Source: Oscillospiraceae bacterium MB24-C1
Lineage (GTDB): Bacteria > Bacillota > Clostridia > Oscillospirales > Ruminococcaceae
NCBI GenBank assembly: GCA_030913685.1
Contig: CP133187.1
Span: forward strand, 310,001-374,000
Direction of reading: 5' to 3'
Length of the DNA stretch: 64,000 bases
Of the stretch, positions 1-8,412 are shown piece by piece. Position numbers and translations under genes: made by a program. The notes beneath the pieces are model-generated. The model was given only the letters and a program-made list of their open reading frames with translations. It was not told the DNA's origin and ran no database searches. The first letter of the stretch is position 1. Each line of letters starts with the position of its first letter.

Positions 1-481
1 AGATAACCATGGGAATAGAAGGCGGGAAAACGGGGCCGATGGTGGCTGAAGCCGCCGTAATAGCGCAGGAGAAGCCATCGTCATAGCCTTCCTGACGCAT
101 TGCTTCAATTTCCATCTTGCCCAAACCCGCAGCGTCGGCAATGGCAGAGCCGGTCATACCCGAGAAAATCAGCGATGCCAGCACGTTAACGTGGCCTAAA
201 CCGCCGCGAAAGCGTCCAACAATGCCTTTTGAAAAACCGAAGATCATTTCGGTAATTTTGCCGGAGTTCATGACATTTGCGGCAAAGATAAACAGTGGTA
301 CCGCAATAATGGTATAGTTTGAAAACAGCATGCCCAGCGTTTGCTGCGCCACCATTTTTACGTTTGTTCCGTTGATTAAGAAGTAAAAAGTACAGGCCGA
401 AATCATGCCCAGCGGAATCGGCATTCTTAAAAGGAACATGAGAACAAAGATCAGCAGAAAAACAAAAAGCGCTAAGTTCAT
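1..481 (-). CDS. dctM: TRAP transporter large permease DctM (partial, N-terminal part)
   Basis: Only the first 160 or so codons are in the window; the gene runs off its left edge. The protein begins MNLALFVFLLIFVLMF and continues with hydrophobic helices and the segments LRMPIPLGM and GLGHVNVLASLIFSGMTGSA, which are typical of the 12-14-helix DctM/YiaN subunit that moves the solute using the sodium gradient. Its ATG overlaps the dctQ stop codon in an ATGA arrangement, so the two membrane subunits are translationally coupled. The family and order (DctP-DctQ-DctM) are clear; the substrate is not. Confidence 0.93.
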   Translation of the reverse strand, partial: MNLALFVFLLIFVLMFLLRMPIPLGMISACTFYFLINGTNVKMVAQQTLGMLFSNYTIIAVPLFIFAANVMNSGKITEMIFGFSKGIVGRFRGGLGHVNVLASLIFSGMTGSAIADAAGLGKMEIEAMRQEGYDDGFSCAITAASATIGPVFPPSIPMVI

Positions 482-1065
482 TCCAGTCCCTCCTTATTTG
501 CTTGTTCAATGGCTTCTTCATAAGCCGGTTTAGTCTCTTGCAGCAGGCGTTCTTCCGCCTGTTTGCCTCCTAGGCCTGAAAACACCATGAAATCTCGATA
601 AAGCTCAATGCCGATATATAGCAGCATGAGCACCAAAAAAACCATGTAGGGGGCAAAAACATAATTAAGCCCAACTTTAAGGACGCTGGACTTTTGAACT
701 TTCATAAACTTAATATAGTCCCACGTGGGGCTGACCGAAACGATCAGCGCAACAAATATAATGAGATTTCCGAGAAATGCTGACAAAGACTTCAACTTAA
801 CAGACAGTACGTCGTAGACTAGCGTAAAGGTGACATGCGTTTTTTTGCGCTGTGCATAACAGGCGCCGAGTAATACCACCCAAACATAGCACATGGAGGT
901 GACCTCCATCGACCAGGGTTTAGGGTCGCGCAAGATGTAGCGAAAGAAAATCTGCATAATAAACACGCCAAACAGCCCTAAAAAGGCCAATACTGGAATG
1001 TAAATCTCCACGCAGTCCCGCAGCCAAAGCACAGCTTTTTTTAATAATTGCTTCAAGACGTTCAT
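478..1065 (-). CDS. dctQ: TRAP transporter small permease DctQ
   Basis: This is a 195-residue protein with four hydrophobic segments, the size and topology of the DctQ small membrane subunit that bridges DctP and DctM. Recognisable features are the early helix IPVLAFLGLFGVFIMQIFFRY and the following PWSMEVTSMCYVWVVLLGA segment, which matches the conserved W-x-E-E/V region of the family. I chose the ATG at 1065 because a purine-rich GGAAGAGGAAGG lies just upstream; an upstream ATG at 1119 would run into the intercistronic hairpin. It ends in an ATGA overlap with dctM. Confidence 0.88.
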   Translation of the reverse strand: MNVLKQLLKKAVLWLRDCVEIYIPVLAFLGLFGVFIMQIFFRYILRDPKPWSMEVTSMCYVWVVLLGACYAQRKKTHVTFTLVYDVLSVKLKSLSAFLGNLIIFVALIVSVSPTWDYIKFMKVQKSSVLKVGLNYVFAPYMVFLVLMLLYIGIELYRDFMVFSGLGGKQAEERLLQETKPAYEEAIEQANKEGLE

Positions 1066-1109
1066 CCTTCCTCTTCCATGGATGTGCCGAAATAGATGCT
1101 TTTTGAGAA

Positions 1110-1140
1110 TACGGGGCATATCGCTATGATATGCCCCGTA
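1110..1140 (-). promoter_or_regulatory. Intercistronic dctP-dctQ hairpin
   Basis: A perfect 13-bp inverted repeat (TACGGGGCATATC / GATATGCCCCGTA) with a 5-nt loop sits between the dctP stop and the dctQ start. No T-run follows it on the coding strand, so it is not a full intrinsic terminator. It probably protects the dctP 3' end or reduces readthrough, so that the binding protein is made in excess over the permease. Confidence 0.7.
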
Positions 1141-1175
1141 TCAAAACGTCAACGATACAAGCTCAACAGAAAAAT

Positions 1176-2213
1176 TTAGCCCTGAGCCTTTACCTTCTCA
1201 AAGAGATCCTTATCCCAACTCTCGGAGATGTCGCTCTCAAGGTATTTGTTAAGCACGTGGTCGGCAAACGCGTCAACATCTGCCTCATAGACCTTGAGGC
1301 CTTGCTCCTTGAGGAAATCGACAACTTCGCTCTCGGTCTTTAGGTTCGTGTCGTCGCAGGACTTACGGGCGGCTTCGACACCTTCCATAACCCAACCCTG
1401 CTGCTCAGGGGTAAGAGAATCCCACTTAGCCTTGTTAATGGTGGGCCATACCGAGTCAACCAGATGGTTGGTCAGCGAAATAGATTTCTGAACCTCGTAG
1501 AATTTGGCATTCTTAACGGTGGGTAGGGGGTTATCCTGGCCGTCGACCGTGTTGGTAGAAAGCGCCAGATACAGATCGTTAAAGGGGATGGGAGTGGGGT
1601 TTGCGCCCATGGCGGTACCAAGGAACACCCACGCATCGGAGTTGGGCATTCTCAGGTTGATACCGTTGAGGTCAGCCGGGGTCTTAATCTGCTTATCCTG
1701 ACCGAGCGAGATCTGACGGGTTCCCAGATAGAAAGCACCCAGCGGCAGAACGCTCTGCTCGTCAGCGATTTTAGAAAATACTTCCTTGCCGATGTCACCG
1801 TTGAGTACCTTGGTCATGTGGTCATAGCTCTTGAAGATGTAACCGGCGGTGAACATCGAGAGCCACGGGCTGTTGGTGGTGAGCCAGGGAGCACTGGAAT
1901 AGATGATGTCGCAGTCGCCAGCCATGAGCGCAGCGGTTTCGGTGTCCTGATTGAACAGGGTGCCGGAATCATAGCACTCAACGGTGATCTGGCCGTTGGA
2001 AACCTTCTCGACGGTTTCTTTAAAAACCTTCTGTGCTTGACCGTGTGCGTCGGTCGGGACAGCCGTGATCGAGAAAATCAGGTTCACGGGCTTTGCCTCA
2101 GGAGCTGAAGAACTCGCAGGGGCAGAGCTGGCGGGGGCAGAAGATGAAGCGCCGCCGCATGCGGTCAGGACCAACATCATGACTGCCAAGGTTATAGCAA
2201 ATACCTTTTTCAT
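1176..2213 (-). CDS. dctP: TRAP transporter substrate-binding lipoprotein DctP
   Basis: This 345-residue protein is the extracytoplasmic solute receptor of the TRAP system. It has a lipoprotein signal peptide with the lipobox LTAC at residues 16-19, then a Ser/Ala/Pro-rich linker and the DctP fold. Family features include the NLRMPNSDAWVFLGTAMGANPTPI region, where an Arg normally binds the substrate carboxylate, and the ALSTNTVDGQDNPLPTV segment. A strong AGGAGG site precedes the ATG. It lies 75 bp downstream of a LacI-type regulator in the same direction. TRAP systems beside LacI regulators often carry sugar acids, but this is inference. Confidence 0.93.
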   Translation of the reverse strand: MKKVFAITLAVMMLVLTACGGASSSAPASSAPASSSAPEAKPVNLIFSITAVPTDAHGQAQKVFKETVEKVSNGQITVECYDSGTLFNQDTETAALMAGDCDIIYSSAPWLTTNSPWLSMFTAGYIFKSYDHMTKVLNGDIGKEVFSKIADEQSVLPLGAFYLGTRQISLGQDKQIKTPADLNGINLRMPNSDAWVFLGTAMGANPTPIPFNDLYLALSTNTVDGQDNPLPTVKNAKFYEVQKSISLTNHLVDSVWPTINKAKWDSLTPEQQGWVMEGVEAARKSCDDTNLKTESEVVDFLKEQGLKVYEADVDAFADHVLNKYLESDISESWDKDLFEKVKAQG

Positions 2214-2288
2214 TAATCGTTCCTCCTAAGTTTGTCTTTATTATCAACCCATCCCGGATAGGACAGATTGTAACCATATTATGGGCGA

Positions 2289-3296
2289 TTAGGACTTGTG
2301 AGATTCACGCAGAACCAACTCGCAAGGCAACGCGATCTGCTGGTTACTGGTGTCCTTGCCTTCGAGTGTTTCAAGCATCATCCGAGCCGCCTCGCACCCC
2401 ATGAGGTATGGATTCTGAAACGTAGCGGTGACGGGGGAAGTTGTGATGTTCATCCAGTCATAATCGTCAAAGCCTACCACCGAAATATCGTGTGGTACCG
2501 AAATATGATGCTCATTGAAGTATTGTAACAGGCCCATTAACAAAACATTATTCGCTGAAAAAACGGCGTCTATTCTGTTATCAAGAAGTGTCTTGACAAT
2601 ATTTTTTCCAGTTTGTAACTGATAGGGCAGATCAATGAAAATAAGATCGTCGTTAATTGGCAGTCCAGCTTCCTTTATGCCCTGAAGATAACCGAGATGG
2701 CGGTCGTAGGACGTAGAGAACTCAGAATTGCCGCACAAAAACGCAATGCGCTTTCTGCCATTTTGCGCTAGAAGATGCACGGCCTTACGCGCACCTTCAA
2801 GGTTATCGGAGTAGACGCTTGGCAGGCTGCAATTATCGACGCGGCGGTCTACCAACACAATTGGAATGCCAAGTGAGCGAATCTCGGTTAGCGAGGTGGG
2901 ATCGCGATCAAACGGAACCAACAGCACGCCATCCACCAGTCTTTTTTCCAGTACTTGAAGGTTGGCCAGATGTTTTTCGCCCTCTTGTTCGGAATAGGTG
3001 GCGACCATGAGGTCATAACCGCTGGCGTGGAGCTGTTCGCGTGCGCCATTTAAAACGTCGAAGAAAAAGCAGTTTGTCGAGTTGTTCGGCTCAGTGCTCG
3101 GTATGATGAGCGCAATAATATGCGAGCGATTGGTTTTGAGCATCTGTGCCGCCAGATTCGGCTTGTAGCCGATTTCTTTGACTGCTTCATCCACAAGTTG
3201 CTTACTGTGCTGAGAAACGGCGCGGGTGCCGTTGATAGCGTGGGATACAGTCGTGATAGAAAGGCCGGTCATTTGGGCAATTCTTTTAATAGACAA
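2289..3296 (-). CDS. LacI-family transcriptional regulator
   Basis: This 335-residue DNA-binding protein opens with the LacI helix-turn-helix (IKRIAQMTGLSITTVSHAINGTRAVS, about residues 3-30), followed by a hinge helix and a periplasmic-binding-protein-like effector domain ending in FQNPYLMGCEAARMMLE, typical of the family. It starts at TTG 3296; GGAAGG lies about 11 nt upstream and no in-frame ATG fits better. It sits directly upstream of dctPQM on the same strand, so it is probably their local regulator. Two AAACGTTT boxes lie just downstream of its own promoter, which suggests autoregulation. Confidence 0.92.
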   Translation of the reverse strand: MSIKRIAQMTGLSITTVSHAINGTRAVSQHSKQLVDEAVKEIGYKPNLAAQMLKTNRSHIIALIIPSTEPNNSTNCFFFDVLNGAREQLHASGYDLMVATYSEQEGEKHLANLQVLEKRLVDGVLLVPFDRDPTSLTEIRSLGIPIVLVDRRVDNCSLPSVYSDNLEGARKAVHLLAQNGRKRIAFLCGNSEFSTSYDRHLGYLQGIKEAGLPINDDLIFIDLPYQLQTGKNIVKTLLDNRIDAVFSANNVLLMGLLQYFNEHHISVPHDISVVGFDDYDWMNITTSPVTATFQNPYLMGCEAARMMLETLEGKDTSNQQIALPCELVLRESHKS

Positions 3297-3326
3297 AAAT
3301 AACCATTCCTTCCTAATATTTTCACC

Positions 3327-3348
3327 AAACGTTTTCGCGCAAACGTTT
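3327..3348. promoter_or_regulatory. Tandem LacI-type operator boxes
   Basis: Two copies of the palindrome AAACGTTT (3327-3334 and 3341-3348) are separated by 6 bp. The central CG dyad is typical of LacI/CcpA-family operators. The pair lies between the lacI-like promoter and start codon, where repressor binding would block transcription. Confidence 0.6.
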
Positions 3349-3357
3349 TACATGCTT

Positions 3358-3387
3358 AGGATAGCATTTGATGAATCTGCATGTCAA
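3358..3387 (-). promoter_or_regulatory. Promoter of the LacI-type regulator
   Basis: On the minus strand, TTGACA (3387-3382) and TATCCT (3363-3358) are separated by 18 bp, giving a good sigma-A promoter. The start point would fall at the edge of the AAACGTTT operator pair. Confidence 0.6.
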
Positions 3388-3660
3388 TCGTTAGCATAAC
3401 AAAATTTCAATTCATAATATAGTGAAGTTGCTTATACGTGGAATGTGTTTTTGCGTAAATTTATGTTATATAGATGATTGCGACGTGAAAATTGCTACGA
3501 AAATATTGCAATACATGCAGAAATAATTTTAAAGCAGAAGCAGCGGTTCGAATTTTGTTTAAGCGGTTGGTTAAGCATAGGGCTTACTGTGCAATTTGCT
3601 ATGCAAAAGTGAAAAGATTTGGCTTTTCGATATTTTGTGCAGAAAACACAGTTATATATG
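3388..3660. other. Intergenic, no gene seen
   Basis: AT-rich spacer between the regulator promoter and the clpB terminator. Short open frames here show no ribosome site, no recognisable protein and one extends antisense into clpB, so I do not call them. Confidence 0.6.
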
Positions 3661-3704
3661 TAAAACAAAAGGGCGGGAACGGCCCTTCAGCCGTTCCCGC
3701 CCTT
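3661..3704 (-). terminator. Intrinsic terminator of clpB
   Basis: A 15-bp GC-rich stem (3669-3683 with 3690-3704, arms AAGGGCGGGAACGGC and its complement) with a 6-nt loop is followed on the minus strand by TTTTGTTTTA. It lies just after the clpB stop codon. Confidence 0.9.
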
Positions 3705-3714
3705 GCGAGGATTG

Positions 3715-6321
3715 TTATTTTGGGTTCACTGTTACGTTTAAGCCATCTGCATGGGTATCCACCGTGAGTTTTACCCCATTGGGTACTTCGTCGGCGATAA
3801 GCATGCGACCGATAAGCGTCTCAACCCGCGACTGCAAAAACCGTCGCAGTGGACGTGCGCCATAGGCGGGGTCATAACCATTTTCGATAATATACTGCCG
3901 CGCGCTATCCGAAAGCTCGACGCTGATCTGGCGTTCGGCAAGCCGCTGTTGTAGCCTATCCATTAGCATGTCGATAATGCCACCGATCTGTGACTTAGAA
4001 AGCGGAGTAAAGAAGATTGTTTCATCAATACGATTCAAAAATTCTGGGCGGAAACTACGACGTAGCAGCGCGTGAACCGCTGCATTGGCCTCAGGCGCAA
4101 TACGCCCGTCTGCGCCGATCGATTCCAGCAGGATATCCGAACCGAGGTTAGAAGTCATAATAATGATTGTGTTCTTAAAGTCAACCGTGCGTCCTTGAGA
4201 GTCGGTGATTCTGCCGTCATCAAACACCTGCAATAGGACGTTGAATACGTCAGGGTGGGCCTTTTCTACCTCGTCGAACAGTACGACCGAATAGGGCTTT
4301 CTGCGTACGGCCTCGGTGAGCTGTCCACCTTCGTCATATCCGACATATCCGGGTGGAGCGCCGATAAGACGCGATACCGAATATTTCTCCATATATTCGC
4401 TCATATCGATGCGGACCATGTTTCGCTCGTCATCAAACAGTGCTTGGGCCAATGTTTTAGCAAGCTCGGTCTTGCCAACACCGGTTGGACCCAGGAACAG
4501 GAAGGTACCAATGGGGCGGTTGGGGTCGGCGATACCGGCGCGGGAGCGTAGAATCGCTTCACTAACCCGCTGGACAGCTTCGTCCTGACCGATGACGCGA
4601 CGGTGCAGCACCTCGGGCAGGGCCAAAAGCTTTTCGCGTTCGCCTTCCACCAGCTTTGCCACCGGAATGCCGGTCCAGCGCCCTACAATTTTGGCGATTT
4701 CCTCGTCGGTGACGCGGTCGCGCAGCAGGGTGGCGCCGCCGGACTTCGCTGATTTTTCTTCTTCCGCGGCCAGCTGTCGCTGAAGATTGGGCAGCACGCC
4801 ATATTTGAGTTCCGCCGCCTTGTTCAGGTCATAATTGCGCTCGGCGGCTTCAATTTGAGCGTTGGTCTTTTCAATTTCTTCTTTCAGACGATGTACGCCG
4901 GAGATGGCCTTTTTCTCATCTTCCCACTGTGCTTTTTTCTCGTTCATGTCGTCGCGCAGGCGGGAGAGGTCTTTTTGCAGATTGGCCAACCGCTCTTTGG
5001 ACTGCGTGTCAGTTTCCTTTTTAAGCGCGGCTTCTTCAATTTCGTACTGAATAATCTTACGCGAAATTTCGTCGATTTCGGTGGGCATTGAGTCAATTTC
5101 GGTTCGTAGCATAGCGCAGGCTTCGTCGATAAGGTCGATCGCCTTATCCGGCAGAAAACGATCGGTGATATATCGGTCAGAGAGGGTGGCCGCCGCAATG
5201 ATGGCGGGATCGGTAATGCGCACACCGTGGTAGACCTCGTAGCGTTCTTTGAGCCCGCGCAGAATCGCGATGGTATCCTCAACACTCGGCTGGTCGACCA
5301 TAACGGGCTGGAAACGGCGTTCAAGTGCGGAATCCTTTTCGATGTACAGCCGATATTCGTTTAAGGTGGTCGCGCCGATACAATGCAATTCGCCGCGTGC
5401 CAGCATTGGCTTTAAGAGGTTACCGGCGTCCATTGAACCTTCGGTTTTGCCAGCGCCTACGATGGTGTGCAGCTCATCAATAAACAGGATGATTCTGCCG
5501 TCGCTGGCCTTGACCTCGTTTAATACAGCTTTTAAGCGTTCTTCAAACTCACCGCGGTATTTGGCGCCCGCAACCAGCGCACCCATATCCAGTGAAAAAA
5601 TAGTCTTGTCGCGCAGTGTCTCAGGCACATCGCCGCGGACAATACGCTGGGCGAGTCCCTCTGCAATGGCGGTTTTGCCAACGCCCGGCTCGCCGATGAG
5701 GCAGGGGTTGTTCTTAGATTTACGCGAGAGAATACGAATGACATTTCTGATTTCGTCGTCGCGTCCGATGACGGGGTCAAGCTTACTCTGGCGGGCGCGC
5801 TCCACCAGATCATAGCCGTATTTTTTCAGTGCTTCATAGGTCGCTTCGGGGTTATCTGTCGTAACGCGGGTATTTCCACGCACCTCCGACAGCGCCTTTA
5901 AATAGGGGTCACTTGCGACGTGAAAGGATTTAAATAAACTTTTCAATGCCGAATTTGGCGTTTCAATCAATGCGAGCAGCAGATGCTCGACCGAGATAAA
6001 TTCGTCGCCCAAATGCTTTGCGTCGGCCTCGGCATGGTTGAGGGCTTTGTCAACATCCTGTGAAACATAAACCTTCCCAGGCTCCCGGCCAGGGCCGGAA
6101 ACGCGGGGCAACTTTTCGCATAAGGACAATGCTGCCTGTTGCAAACCCTCGGCGTCCACGCCGGAGGAGGTCAGCACACGCGGAAGAAAACCGCCGTCCT
6201 GCGTTAACAGTGCATAGAGCAAATGTTCCTGTTCAATTTGGGTGTTACCATACTGCAAAGCGAGCGATTGCGCGCTTTGAATCGCCTCTGCGGATTTCTG
6301 AGTTAATTTATTGGTATTCAC
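3715..6321 (-). CDS. clpB: ATP-dependent disaggregase ClpB
   Basis: ClpB is a hexameric AAA+ chaperone that pulls polypeptides out of aggregates with DnaK. The 868-residue product has an N-terminal Clp repeat domain, a first AAA module with Walker A GEPGVGKT, a long coiled middle domain ([19 protein letters not shown] region), and a second AAA module with GPTGVGKT and the ClpB-like ending [14 protein letters not shown]. The long M-domain separates it from ClpC. I chose the GTG at 6321 because AAGGAGAG lies 7-8 nt upstream and the protein then begins with the family-typical [10 protein letters not shown] perfect CIRCE operator upstream points to HrcA control. Confidence 0.97.
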   Translation of the reverse strand: MNTNKLTQKSAEAIQSAQSLALQYGNTQIEQEHLLYALLTQDGGFLPRVLTSSGVDAEGLQQAALSLCEKLPRVSGPGREPGKVYVSQDVDKALNHAEADAKHLGDEFISVEHLLLALIETPNSALKSLFKSFHVASDPYLKALSEVRGNTRVTTDNPEATYEALKKYGYDLVERARQSKLDPVIGRDDEIRNVIRILSRKSKNNPCLIGEPGVGKTAIAEGLAQRIVRGDVPETLRDKTIFSLDMGALVAGAKYRGEFEERLKAVLNEVKASDGRIILFIDELHTIVGAGKTEGSMDAGNLLKPMLARGELHCIGATTLNEYRLYIEKDSALERRFQPVMVDQPSVEDTIAILRGLKERYEVYHGVRITDPAIIAAATLSDRYITDRFLPDKAIDLIDEACAMLRTEIDSMPTEIDEISRKIIQYEIEEAALKKETDTQSKERLANLQKDLSRLRDDMNEKKAQWEDEKKAISGVHRLKEEIEKTNAQIEAAERNYDLNKAAELKYGVLPNLQRQLAAEEEKSAKSGGATLLRDRVTDEEIAKIVGRWTGIPVAKLVEGEREKLLALPEVLHRRVIGQDEAVQRVSEAILRSRAGIADPNRPIGTFLFLGPTGVGKTELAKTLAQALFDDERNMVRIDMSEYMEKYSVSRLIGAPPGYVGYDEGGQLTEAVRRKPYSVVLFDEVEKAHPDVFNVLLQVFDDGRITDSQGRTVDFKNTIIIMTSNLGSDILLESIGADGRIAPEANAAVHALLRRSFRPEFLNRIDETIFFTPLSKSQIGGIIDMLMDRLQQRLAERQISVELSDSARQYIIENGYDPAYGARPLRRFLQSRVETLIGRMLIADEVPNGVKLTVDTHADGLNVTVNPK

Positions 6322-6399
6322 AACAATCTCTCCTTCACCTTGTATTGGTTCTATTATAAGCCCACATGCAACCAAAAGTATGAATACACTGTAAATTAA

Positions 6400-6426
6400 T
6401 TAGCACTCAATATTAAAGAGTGCTAA
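6400..6426. promoter_or_regulatory. CIRCE operator (HrcA binding site)
   Basis: TTAGCACTC, nine bases, then GAGTGCTAA: a perfect match to the CIRCE consensus. HrcA binds this repeat and represses chaperone genes at normal temperature. It lies 79 bp upstream of clpB and 112 bp upstream of the divergent dehydrogenase, so it could control both. Confidence 0.95.
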
Positions 6427-6537
6427 TGGAATTAATAGAGCCTGTTATATTGAACCAGTGTTATTGTGGCTACTATTAAAATGTGCTATTCTAAAATTAT
6501 ACAAAATGTTCTGAATGATCTGACTGGAGGATTTTAT

Positions 6538-7482
6538 ATGAAGCTGGTATTTTTAGAGCCGCTTGGCATTCCGCAGGAAAAGCTAGAGATGATGGCGCAC
6601 GAAAAGCTAGGCGATCGGGCGGAATTGGTCTTTCATAGCTCTCGTGTAGAGGATTCTGCCACGCTGATCGAGCGCAGTCGTGATGCTGATATCGTGGTGC
6701 TCTCAAACTTTAAATATCGCGAGGACGTGCTGTCGCACTGCCCCAATCTTAAAATGATTTGCATCGCCTTCACTGGCGTGGATCATGTGGACATAGTCTA
6801 TTGCCGTGCGCATAATATTACGGTGTGCAACTGTGCGGGCTACTCCACCGTGGCAGTTGCCGATCTCGTATTCGGCCTGGTCATCGCGCTGCAGCGCCGG
6901 CTGATTGCCTGCGATAAGGCTGTACGTGAGGGTGGCACAAAAAATGGGCTGGTCGGTTTTGAGATGGAAGGTAAAAAGTTTGGCGTTATTGGCACTGGCG
7001 CCATCGGTCTTAGAGTTGCGAAAATTGCACAGGCGTTCGGCTGCGAGGTTCTGGCTTATAGTCGCACCCAAAAGGACGTTGAGGGTGTGACCTACACCGA
7101 GCTTGACACGCTGCTTTCCTCCTGTGACATTGTTTCGCTACATGTGCCGCAGAATGCCGAGACGGTTGGCCTTATCGGTAAAGCACAGCTCGAGCTGATG
7201 AAAAAATCCGCTATTTTAATCAACACGGCACGCGGACCCGTTGTGGACAGTGTGGCGCTTTCACAGGCGCTAAAAGATGGTATCATTGCCGGGGCTGGGG
7301 TGGACGTATTTGAGACTGAACCACCTATCGCCGAGGATCACCCGCTGTTTTCATCTCCCAATTTAATTGCATCGCCTCACGTCGCTTTTGCTACGGCCGA
7401 ATCGATGCAAAAGCGCGCTGCGATCGTTATGGACAATCTGGACGCGTATTTGAATGGTGTCCCGCAAAATGTTGTAAAATAG
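6538..7482 (+). CDS. D-isomer-specific 2-hydroxyacid dehydrogenase
   Basis: This 314-residue enzyme belongs to the NAD-dependent family of phosphoglycerate, glycerate and lactate dehydrogenases, which interconvert 2-keto acids and D-2-hydroxy acids. It shows the Rossmann motif GVIGTGAIG, the substrate-binding and catalytic Arg in INTARGPVVD, the Glu in FETEPP, and the catalytic His in SPHVAF. The ATG at 6538 follows a GGAGGA site. No ACT domain is present, so it is not a feedback-regulated SerA of the long type. It stands alone, divergent from clpB. The exact substrate cannot be assigned. Confidence 0.9.
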   Translation: MKLVFLEPLGIPQEKLEMMAHEKLGDRAELVFHSSRVEDSATLIERSRDADIVVLSNFKYREDVLSHCPNLKMICIAFTGVDHVDIVYCRAHNITVCNCAGYSTVAVADLVFGLVIALQRRLIACDKAVREGGTKNGLVGFEMEGKKFGVIGTGAIGLRVAKIAQAFGCEVLAYSRTQKDVEGVTYTELDTLLSSCDIVSLHVPQNAETVGLIGKAQLELMKKSAILINTARGPVVDSVALSQALKDGIIAGAGVDVFETEPPIAEDHPLFSSPNLIASPHVAFATAESMQKRAAIVMDNLDAYLNGVPQNVVK

Positions 7483-7602
7483 AAAAATGCATTTTCTTTA
7501 AGGCTATCTTGCAAAAATATCGTTAAAATGTCTAAAAAAACGATATTTTATTTGTGTTGGATGTGTACACAAGACAATCTTTTTCATAATGTAAACAAGC
7601 CA

Positions 7603-7631
7603 TTGAAATTTGACGCCTTATCGTATAAAAT
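7603..7631 (+). promoter_or_regulatory. Promoter of the pur operon
   Basis: TTGAAA (7603-7608) and TAAAAT (7626-7631) are separated by 17 bp. A start point near 7638 would give a leader of about 218 nt before purE. Confidence 0.55.
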
Positions 7632-7663
7632 GAAATTATTGATGTAACAGGGGGCGAACAGCA

Positions 7664-7786
7664 ATGGCGGCGCTTATCTTTGCAGGATGTCCAAATTCAG
7701 GGCCTTTTTGCGCAAAAAGAGGCTTTGTGTACAACGCGCATATGGTGGGCTGCGCACCGTCCGGCTCTCGTTGCAATCATGAATAG
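7664..7786 (+). CDS. Putative 40-residue Cys-rich leader protein upstream of purE
   Basis: An unrecognised mini-ORF with ATG at 7664 and TAG at 7784-7786, preceded by AGGGGG with 9-nt spacing. The product has only four cysteines, arranged as two copies of the same motif: CPNSGPFC (residues 9-16) and CAPSGSRC (residues 30-37), i.e. C-x2-S-G-x2-C twice with 13 residues between. The two motif copies use different codons, which argues for selection on protein rather than a DNA repeat. Four cysteines could bind Zn or an Fe-S cluster. It lies inside the purE leader, upstream of a terminator hairpin, so it may act as a leader peptide or a small regulator. It could still be chance sequence within a structured RNA. 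Confidence 0.4.
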   Translation: MAALIFAGCPNSGPFCAKRGFVYNAHMVGCAPSGSRCNHE

Positions 7787-7796
7787 AACATAGGTG

Positions 7797-7834
7797 CAAG
7801 CTGCGGCGTAATCCGCAGCTTGTTTCATTTTTCC
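7797..7834 (+). terminator. Intrinsic terminator in the purE leader (attenuator candidate)
   Basis: A perfect 10-bp stem (CAAGCTGCGG 7797-7806, CCGCAGCTTG 7813-7822) with a 6-nt loop is followed by TTTCATTTTT. It lies between the promoter and the purE ribosome site, so the operon can only be expressed by readthrough or antitermination. No match to the purine, PRPP or ppGpp riboswitch consensus was found upstream by eye. Confidence 0.75.
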
Positions 7835-7855
7835 AGAAAAAGGGAGGTAATTCGA

Positions 7856-8356
7856 ATGAAAAAAGTTGCAATTCTCATGGGCTCCGACAGTGATCTGCCG
7901 GTTTTAAAGCCCGCTGTCAAAACGCTGCATCAGTTGGGTGTCCCGTTCTCGGTTCGGGTAATGTCGGCACACCGTACGCCGGTGGAGGCTGCGACCTTTG
8001 CCAAATCTGCCCGCGAAGAGGGCTACGGTGTGATTATTGCCGCCGCCGGAAAAGCCGCACACCTTGCCGGTTCACTGGCTGCGCAGACCACGCTGCCGGT
8101 TATAGGTGTTCCGGTCAAATCCTCAACGCTCGACGGTCTGGACGCGTTACTTTCCACCGTTCAGATGCCAAGCGGTATCCCCGTGGCTACCGTCGCAATT
8201 GACGGCGCACAAAACGCGGCGCTGCTGGCTGCTGAGATGTTAGCACTTTCTGATGACGTACTGGCCCAAAAGCTTGATGACCTGCGCGTAGCGCAGCATG
8301 ATTCGGTGTTAAAAAAGGATGAGGCGATTGATGTCGCCGCGATTTTGGCAGAATAA
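7856..8356 (+). CDS. purE: N5-carboxyaminoimidazole ribonucleotide mutase PurE
   Basis: PurE converts N5-CAIR to CAIR in purine biosynthesis. The 166-residue protein has the N-terminal GSDSDLP phosphate-binding loop, the SAHRTP motif with the catalytic His, and the SLLSxVQMP-like segment ([18 protein letters not shown]) of class I enzymes. The usual class I motif G-G-A-A-H-L-P-G reads GKAAHLAG here, with Pro replaced by Ala. The ATG at 7856 follows GGGAGG. It heads the pur operon. No purK, the normal partner of class I PurE, is present in the cluster. Confidence 0.95.
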   Translation: MKKVAILMGSDSDLPVLKPAVKTLHQLGVPFSVRVMSAHRTPVEAATFAKSAREEGYGVIIAAAGKAAHLAGSLAAQTTLPVIGVPVKSSTLDGLDALLSTVQMPSGIPVATVAIDGAQNAALLAAEMLALSDDVLAQKLDDLRVAQHDSVLKKDEAIDVAAILAE

Positions 8357-8412
8357 AATCAATATCAAAATTCACATTATAACGAACGATGACAAACAGG
8401 GAGGATAAGCAA

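Noticed and set aside
3492-3767. Plus-strand frame with five cysteines near the clpB end
   Set aside because: It runs through the clpB terminator and into clpB antisense, with no ribosome site.
7638-7790. Guanine, PRPP or ppGpp riboswitch before purE
   Set aside because: None of the conserved core motifs could be found by eye.
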